From: Cotesia glomerata
Taxonomy: Eukaryota; Arthropoda; Insecta; Hymenoptera; Braconidae
Length of the DNA: 64,000 nt
NCBI RefSeq assembly: GCF_020080835.1
Contig: NC_058165.1
Coordinates: forward strand, 5,617,771-5,681,770
Direction of reading: 5' to 3'
The notes below the pieces were generated by a model that searched no databases, was not told the DNA's origin, and saw only the letters and a list, made by a program, of their open reading frames with translations. Of this stretch, positions 57,940 through 64,000 are shown piece by piece. Position 1 is the first letter of the stretch; the number at the start of each line of letters is the position of its first letter. A program made the translations under genes and the position numbers.

Positions 57940-58866
57940 CACTGAAAGAAAAGCGTATAATTAGCTGAATTATAACGTAACAAATATAAAAATGTATAGT
58001 TTTCTGTACTTTTTTTGTAGTTACTCGAACTATGTACTAGTTTAAGTAACTATTGATAAATAGTTATATCGACTATCTTTAATAAATATTTTTCTGTTAT
58101 CGTGTTAAAGTAGTTCTTTCCCAACCTATAGTTTATGCTACTGCTGTCTTTTTCATTCGCTAGTGTCGCCTCTCTTACGGGCTATTACTCACTTACTTCC
58201 ACGTATGACTATTTGTTTACTTTACTAGTTTATCAATGATTTTTCAAAAACTATGTGGTATGGAATTCCAGAATTTTTTAGGGTAATTATACATGATTAA
58301 TCTAAGTAATATTAGTTTTTCGTGAAATTCTTAAAATTTCTTCAATACAAAAATACTAAAACTTCGCGATTTTCTCTCTCTTTTCCCATACCACCTGTGT
58401 AAAAATGTCATTTTCAATTGCAATTATCTTTGGTTAGAAGTGGTAAATCGTCTCCAAATTTTAACAGCATGTGTATTATGCATTTAATTACTTATATTAC
58501 AAATTTGGAAGGTTTCTTGAAATTTTGCTCGCATGACCCAACTACCTTAAATGAAAAATAATTAGGTGACTGAAAAGTTGTTACGAACGATGTCTCAGAT
58601 AGCTTAACTGAAAGAGCTCTTGTTGCGTAACCAAATGATCCGAGTTCGATTCCCGGTCCAGGCTGTCCGAATTATTTTTTCTGTTTTCTGAGTTAAAGTT
58701 AATCAAGATGACTATTAAGCCGATATTTAACTAAAAATAGTTTAAGTAACTATTTATTGGGGTTCAATATAATAAATAATTTTAGGTACAAGAACTTCAA
58801 TCAAATAGTGGTCATGATATTTAACTAGATTTTCTTAGTTCAGTTGACCATATTTTTCTCTCAGTG
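57940..58866 (+). mobile_element. tRNA-carrying TIR element, copy 5 (holds a TTAA element)
   Basis: TA on both sides (57938-57939 and 58867-58868). CACTGAAAGAAAAGCG to ATTTTTCTCTCAGTG; tRNA-like part at about 58584-58668. Spacer to copy 4 resembles the spacers in the first cluster. Confidence 0.85.
58109..58546. mobile_element. TTAA element M (438 bp)
   Basis: TTAA at 58105-58108 and 58547-58550. AGTAGTTCTTTCCC and GACCCAACTACC ends. Copies 2-4 of the tRNA element are uninterrupted here. Confidence 0.8.
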
Positions 58867-58869
58867 TAT

Positions 58870-59815
58870 CCTTACAACAATTACTCTCTATTGGTGCTGA
58901 AATTATTAATTTGATAGGAATAATTGTGTTCACGTTTTATTAAAAAAATTATATTATTTTGGCATATATTATAATATCATTAAAAAAATATTTAAAAAAA
59001 AACATATTGCACTCTAACGAGCTAATTCGTCATTAGTTTTAAGTAAACCAATTTTTATCTGATACGACATAAAGATCAACGTACTATACACATTTTCTAA
59101 AAAATAGACAAAAATCAAAATTTACAATTACAATAAACATTTATTTTTCACGAGGATGTCTCCTCATGTATAACCTGATATGGTCATACATAACCAGATC
59201 AATCTTCATCAGACCAAATTAGGTTATATCAACAAAGTTTTTCCACTTTTGCTTCGTAAATCTAAAAATATTCCACATAATACATTTTCGCAATGTTTTC
59301 ACAATTAACTTCTAAACTACCATATCAATTAATTTGAAGTCACCAGCTCCTGCCACTAAGGACTGTATCAAATGCGTAAGCCCGGTTAAAATCGCTTGAT
59401 CCTTAGAAAAGTATCTACAGTGGTGAAGAAGTGATTTTCTAACGAATGTATTATAATATATAAGAAACTTATTTATTGCATTAAGGCATTTATTGCATAT
59501 ACTCACTACAGTATATTTGTAGAGTTATGAATTTAAATAAGCCTTATCATAGCTGAATAATCGTATAATGTGTACATAGTGTTACGTTAATAGCTGTACT
59601 ATAACGGTACTGTTGAACAATCATCGACGGTAGTATATGATTTTTTATGAAATTGGACAATGAAACTCGGCGTTTATCGTATCAACCGCAATATCGATAA
59701 ACCCATAACGCCCAAATAGACCACAAGGGCATGAACACATTTATTAATTGTTTCTATTTTTTTTATAGATCTAAACATTATGTAATATATGATACTGTAA
59801 GATTTTAATCGATAA
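58870..59815. other. Gene-free stretch
   Basis: No gene or repeat pair recognised. Confidence 0.4.
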
Positions 59816-59817
59816 AA

Positions 59818-60647
59818 TCTATACTAATAAATGGAGAGCCAGTTTTTTTTGTTCGGTTATCCTGCGAAAACTACTGAATCGATCGGAATAATACTAAATA
59901 TCATAAGATGCAGCGTGTTTCGGAGAAGATTTTAGTATATGACATGTTGGTGATTACTTATCCGGAACCTATATTTTTTTGACTTAGAAATAATGAATTT
60001 TTATTGTAACTTAATTTATTCTATTCAATTGTCATTTGTTTAAAATAAATTTTTTAATTCTACACGGAAAAAAGAAAACTCGAAAAATGACAGTTTCAGA
60101 TTGTAATTATTACAGATTTTATAAGAATTACATTGTACACAGTAAAAAATTTTTCGTCATTGTGTAGAATGTAATATTTACATTGAAAGCTCTGAACATT
60201 AAATTAAAAGATTGAATTTAGAAAAATGTTATTTCAAACTGAAATTTTTCTAGTTTTGATTACGACGAGACCGCGATTTTACATTTTATACTGTAATTTT
60301 TCGAGTTTTCTTTTTTCCATGTATTGATTATGTTTATAAACCAGGCAGATTTTTTTTACTTATGAGACCTGCAATTTCTTTAACTGAAACTTTTAATGCT
60401 TATTACAAATTTTTTCATATCAATTATTATTCATTTTTGTAAGAAAGACACGGGAATGTTATAATGTTTGCACATTGAAAGTTACAATGAATATTAGCTA
60501 GAATACTTACATGAATAAAAGGTACATGCCAATCAGATAGAATTTGGAATCTGTGCAAGTCAAAACAATACTCTAATTAAATTTCAAGTCTAGATCTAAA
60601 AATGCAATTCTATAAAGCACCCAGCGGAGCGGACGAGTAACAACTAG
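59818..60647 (+). mobile_element. Non-autonomous Helitron, copy B
   Basis: TCTATACTAATAAATGGAGAG at 5', hairpin CACCCAGCGGAGCGGA and CTAG at 3', inserted between A and T. Matches copy A (20620-21189). Interrupted by a MITE at 60063-60321. Confidence 0.85.
60063..60321. mobile_element. 259-bp MITE in the Helitron, TA duplication
   Basis: TA at 60061-60062 and 60322-60323. Ends CACGGAAAAAAGAAAACTCG and CGAGTTTTCTTTTTTCCATG. Helitron copy A lacks it. Confidence 0.9.
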
Positions 60648-60649
60648 TA

Positions 60650-61350
60650 TTTACAATAATTGATATCAAACACCCAAAGCTTATTTTAAAATAAAATTGT
60701 TAATCACTCAATTATTTTTTACTTTTTATTATTCGATTTGTTATTGAAGCGGATTTTCATTTTTCAAACTTTATATTTTTTTAAGGTGATAAATTCTTTA
60801 AATTCATAAAAGTGAACAGATTATTTTTTAATATCAATTAAAAAATGAAAAATGATTTTATGTAATACCGTCGCTAATTTTTTTTTCTACAAATAAACAT
60901 ATAGTACGATTTGCGGAAATTAAAAATTCGAATAAAAAAAAATATTTTTCGTTTTCAAACGAAATATTCTAATAATTTCGTAAAACGAGGGGAAAAATAG
61001 CCGTTTAATAGAGAAATAACCAGTGGATATGCTCTCTCGTCGCGTGATTATAATTATTCTGGACCGCTAAATTGCTTTGCTGTCCCCACACAGCAACTCT
61101 ACCAACCATCTACCCCCATACGTTGCTCATCCGAGAACATTACTAACCATTGCGCCATTTTCCTTCCTCCGTGATTTTTATCACTGTATCGATATTCGAT
61201 GCCTATGTTTGTTTTTATATTATGAAAGCAAATTTATTGTTCCATTTTCAAACAAAATTTAGTGAAATTTGCTATGTTAGAAGATAATTAACGGGAATGA
61301 ATGAAGTTTTAGCAAAAACGTAGATATGTTGAATTATTGTATTTTATTGA
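60650..61350. other. Gene-free stretch
   Basis: No gene recognised. A 120-bp GC-richer patch at 61060-61180. Confidence 0.4.
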
Positions 61351-62738
61351 GGTAGTTCCTCTGTAGTATGGTGTGTAGTCAGAGAGCATTTACTATTGTC
61401 GGAAGGTTAATACTATTGTCAAATAATTATTTACCATAGAAACACTGTATCAAAATGACCAAAAAAATATGTTTTAATCAACAGACTCGATAGAGTCTGG
61501 CGCCAAGTTCCGTTCTCAAGCCAGACTACCGAGTGTGTATATACCGTAAGCAGAACGGTTTTTTGAGGTTACAAATTTTTTTTCAAATTTATTTTGATTT
61601 TTTTTTTATATGATATCTTATAATAGTAGTTCATGCTTTTTATTACGCGTATTACTTGATTATTATCAATTATCTTTATAATTTCTATTTAAAATTATTA
61701 AAAATAATCAGTACAAACTATAGCAACCCAAATTTTTAGATTTTAACTTTTTTCTTATGTAAAAAGCGGACGGCCAGAGACTAAATAATATAAGGATGCA
61801 TGCTAATCTTATAATAGATGGGAAACTACAGTGAAAAAAAGATATTTCACAGCTTGCAATTACACACGCCAGGCGGCGCAAGAATAACTTTTACATGAAC
61901 TATAGCTTAAAGGGGATAGTTTGCCACCAGAAATGTATTAAATTATTAAAATTGTCAATTTTTATTATAATTATAAAAAATACTGAAATCCGAACAAAAA
62001 CAGTTTCACTGTAAAAAAATCACGCCAAGTCCACGTTCATAAGACTATTAAGAAAAAAAAATTTTATTTCTTTACAAAAAGATATAAAATAAAAAATTAA
62101 AAAATCCAAGTAACCGATATGGTTGTATATGATTTTCGGAAATTAAAAAAAATTTTGTTGTAAATTTAAAAATTAAAAGAAACAATTTTGGAACGGATTT
62201 GGTGTGCGTCATTGTGTACTTCAATTTTTTTTAAAAGTCCTAGTAGATAGATTTTAGGAATTTCATAAAAAGTGAAATTTTTCGTAATCACGCACACTAA
62301 ATACGTTCCAAAATTGTTTCTTTTAATTTTTGAATTTACAACAAAATTTTTTTAATTTCCGAAAATCATATAAAACCATATCGGTTACTTGGATTTTTTA
62401 ATTTTTTATTATTATATCTCGACAACAAAATGATAAAGTGCTACTTTTTTAGATTAGTTAATCAAAAAAATATTGTTTATATTTTGCTAGTTTTTTTTCC
62501 AATTCTGTCAAGGAATTTTTTTGATGTAACAGAGAATATTTGGAAAGTTTGAGAGTTTTAGAGGCTTTAAATGAGAAGTAAGCCTGAAAATCGGGAATTT
62601 TGTTATAAAATATCTCGTTTTCTAAATGGTCAAAAATTCTTAAACTTAAAGATTTATTAAGAATCGTTTTTCTTAAATCGTGAAACAAAAAAATATTAAC
62701 AAAATCAGTCGAAAAGATATTTTAAAAAGGAACTACTG
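61351..62738. mobile_element. TTAA element L, copy 2, with insertions
   Basis: GGTAGTTCCTCTGTAG to AGGAACTACTGTAA, matching 14992-16800 outside insertions. The insertion at about 61482-62412 contains the foldback copy at 61990-62412. Confidence 0.7.
61990..62412. repeat. Foldback repeat, copy 2
   Basis: Same organisation as 650-1068; arms with TCCAAGTAACCGATATGGTT and its inverse, centre with GGTGTGCGT. Confidence 0.7.
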
Positions 62739-62739
62739 T

Positions 62740-64000
62740 AAGCATTTGTTTTTAAATTGAACGGGAAATACCCTTTAAATTTCCTGCAGAAAAAAACGCA
62801 AGAAAATTACGTTTTAAGCATTTTAAAAAATTATCTAAAATATTGAAATATTTATAAAAAATAATTGCTTGATTCGTGATGCGAAGAATCATAGAGTGCT
62901 TTACGATCGAAAAACTTTTTTCACCTCATTTCGGCAACTACTTTTATTATTATTATACCTTTGTTTAACTAACAAAATTTGTTAACTACAAAATCAAAAT
63001 ATTTTGCATACTATTGTCAAGATTATTTAATCGAGATTAATTCCATACTTTTTAAGAATTTATTTAGTGCAATAGAAACAGAAAAAACATCAAAATAGTT
63101 TCAGAAATTGTTCCGTCCGTTAAGTATAAAATCCGTAAACACTGTAACTTGCCAAAATGTCCATTAATGCAGCAAATTTTTTTTTTTTAATTCTTTGAAG
63201 GAATTGTAGGTCCCCTATGTATTGCGAATGGCAATGTAACTCAGTGTCGTTTAATTGCAATTAATAAAATAAAAAAACCAAAAGTCTGTTTATCGACATA
63301 TATTATGTTCATTTATCTCATTAAAAGCGCCTAAGCATTATCGTCCTATTACAGCTGTTTTATATTTTCTTTCTTCACATTTTTAAATTCATTCCGAAAT
63401 TTTTTTTTTTAAAAAAGAATTCTCATTAAATTTTTAAAAAACAAAAATATTCATCAGAGGTATGAGGCTTATAATATATATACTGACTGAAAAAGCAGCA
63501 AGAAGTGATACATTAATCATAAAAAATTACCATAATTTTGATAAAGCGTCAATATTTAGTCTAATAAAAAAAAGACAAAAAACTTTAACGACTTTAGGAA
63601 AATTTAATTCTAGAATATTAATATCTGAATAAAAGTTGGGTGATAAAAAAAATTCAGTAGAATGATGTATATTTAAAGTGTATATCTGCATGTACATATA
63701 TGTATATATACATACGAATGTATAGATAATATATAGACAGGCGGTGTAAGCGGAGGAAAATAATCGGACGTCAAGAGTTATGGGGCGCGAACCAGCGGCC
63801 GGTTAATCAGCCACCGATAATTATCGACACGGGCAGTACATCACCACTGTCCCTAGCTTCACTACCCTTCGCTAACATTCCTCTCAGCCGTATGTGGTAC
63901 CGGCCGCACATATAACACCTACCCCATTCTCGTGCTTTCGAAACCTGGATAGCAGTATAGCTGAATATAATCCTCGATCGCCGTACTATACCACCCAACG
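62740..64000. other. Gene-free region to the window end
   Basis: No gene recognised. The last ~260 bp (63735-64000) are clearly GC-richer and could belong to an exon or promoter lying beyond the edge, but no motif supports this. Confidence 0.4.

Noticed and set aside
34190..58668. Calling the repeated tRNA-like sequences functional tRNA genes
   Set aside because: The acceptor stem is degenerate and the base before the would-be anticodon is not U; they are parts of a dispersed element.
1..64000. CRISPR arrays, bacterial operons, phage genes
   Set aside because: The sequence is eukaryotic; repeats are palindromic or transposon-derived without spacer arrays.

Overview
The window is AT-rich eukaryotic nuclear DNA with spliceosomal introns, a eukaryotic-type tRNA, SINEs, Helitrons, many TIR elements and two exon-like segments of the developmental transcription factor Collier/EBF. 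This points to an arthropod, most likely an insect. A parasitoid wasp would fit the texture, but that is an impression and not shown by the sequence. Most of the 64 kb is intergenic or intronic DNA built from nested transposable elements. Host coding DNA is limited to a three-exon secreted TIL-type cysteine-rich peptide (21351-21731, minus), the N-terminal exon of a Collier/knot gene (54812-55140, plus), and a second, out-of-order Collier DNA-binding-domain exon (39509-39661, plus).

The main find is at 3532-8671. A 5.14-kb DNA transposon with ~305-bp terminal inverted repeats and a 6-bp target duplication (TTTGGA) has inserted into the reverse transcriptase gene of a Ty3/gypsy retrotransposon. 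The outer gypsy pol pieces lie at 2157-3525 and 8678-9190. The transposon carries two convergent genes. One is an rve/DDE integrase-type transposase (4109-5269, plus) resembling the IS3EU type. The other is a three-exon gene (8165-5920, minus) with an N-terminal domain reminiscent of the TDP-43 N-terminal domain and a C-terminal protein kinase domain. Each gene is interrupted by one TGA and one TAG in frame, with no frameshift needed to read across them. A protein kinase as apparent passenger of a cut-and-paste element is the candidate novel system.

The rest, left to right: a possible gypsy LTR (1290-1759); a tRNA-derived SINE (10283-10882); a tyrosine-recombinase-like first exon (11445-11879); a second SINE (14540-14905); a TTAA element split by a Helitron (14992-16800); a 763-bp MITE (19001-19763); tRNA-Ile(AAU) (20006-20079); a second Helitron (20620-21189); the TIL gene; several foldback arms (22.7-24.5 kb); nested TTAA/TA elements (25.0-26.2 kb); a third SINE (27197-27449). 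Then come three tandem TIR elements carrying a tRNA-like gene (33979-37111, with a TTAA element holding a transposase C-terminus nested inside), the orphan Collier exon, a TIR element with repeated ATTATTGACG motifs (40455-41425), a 1.9-kb foldback (42789-44673), hairpin repeats (46.9-47.6 kb), a multi-level transposon nest (49648-52566), the Collier N-terminal exon, two more tRNA-carrying TIR elements (57417-58866), a third Helitron (59818-60647) and a second split TTAA element (61351-62738).

A recurring theme is that many unrelated short elements share the terminal motif CAC(T/G/A)GAAAA and a TA target duplication, and others share TTAA-GGTAGTT ends. This suggests that a few transposases mobilise many families. 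Several insertions can be proven inside the window because an uninterrupted relative of the target is also present.
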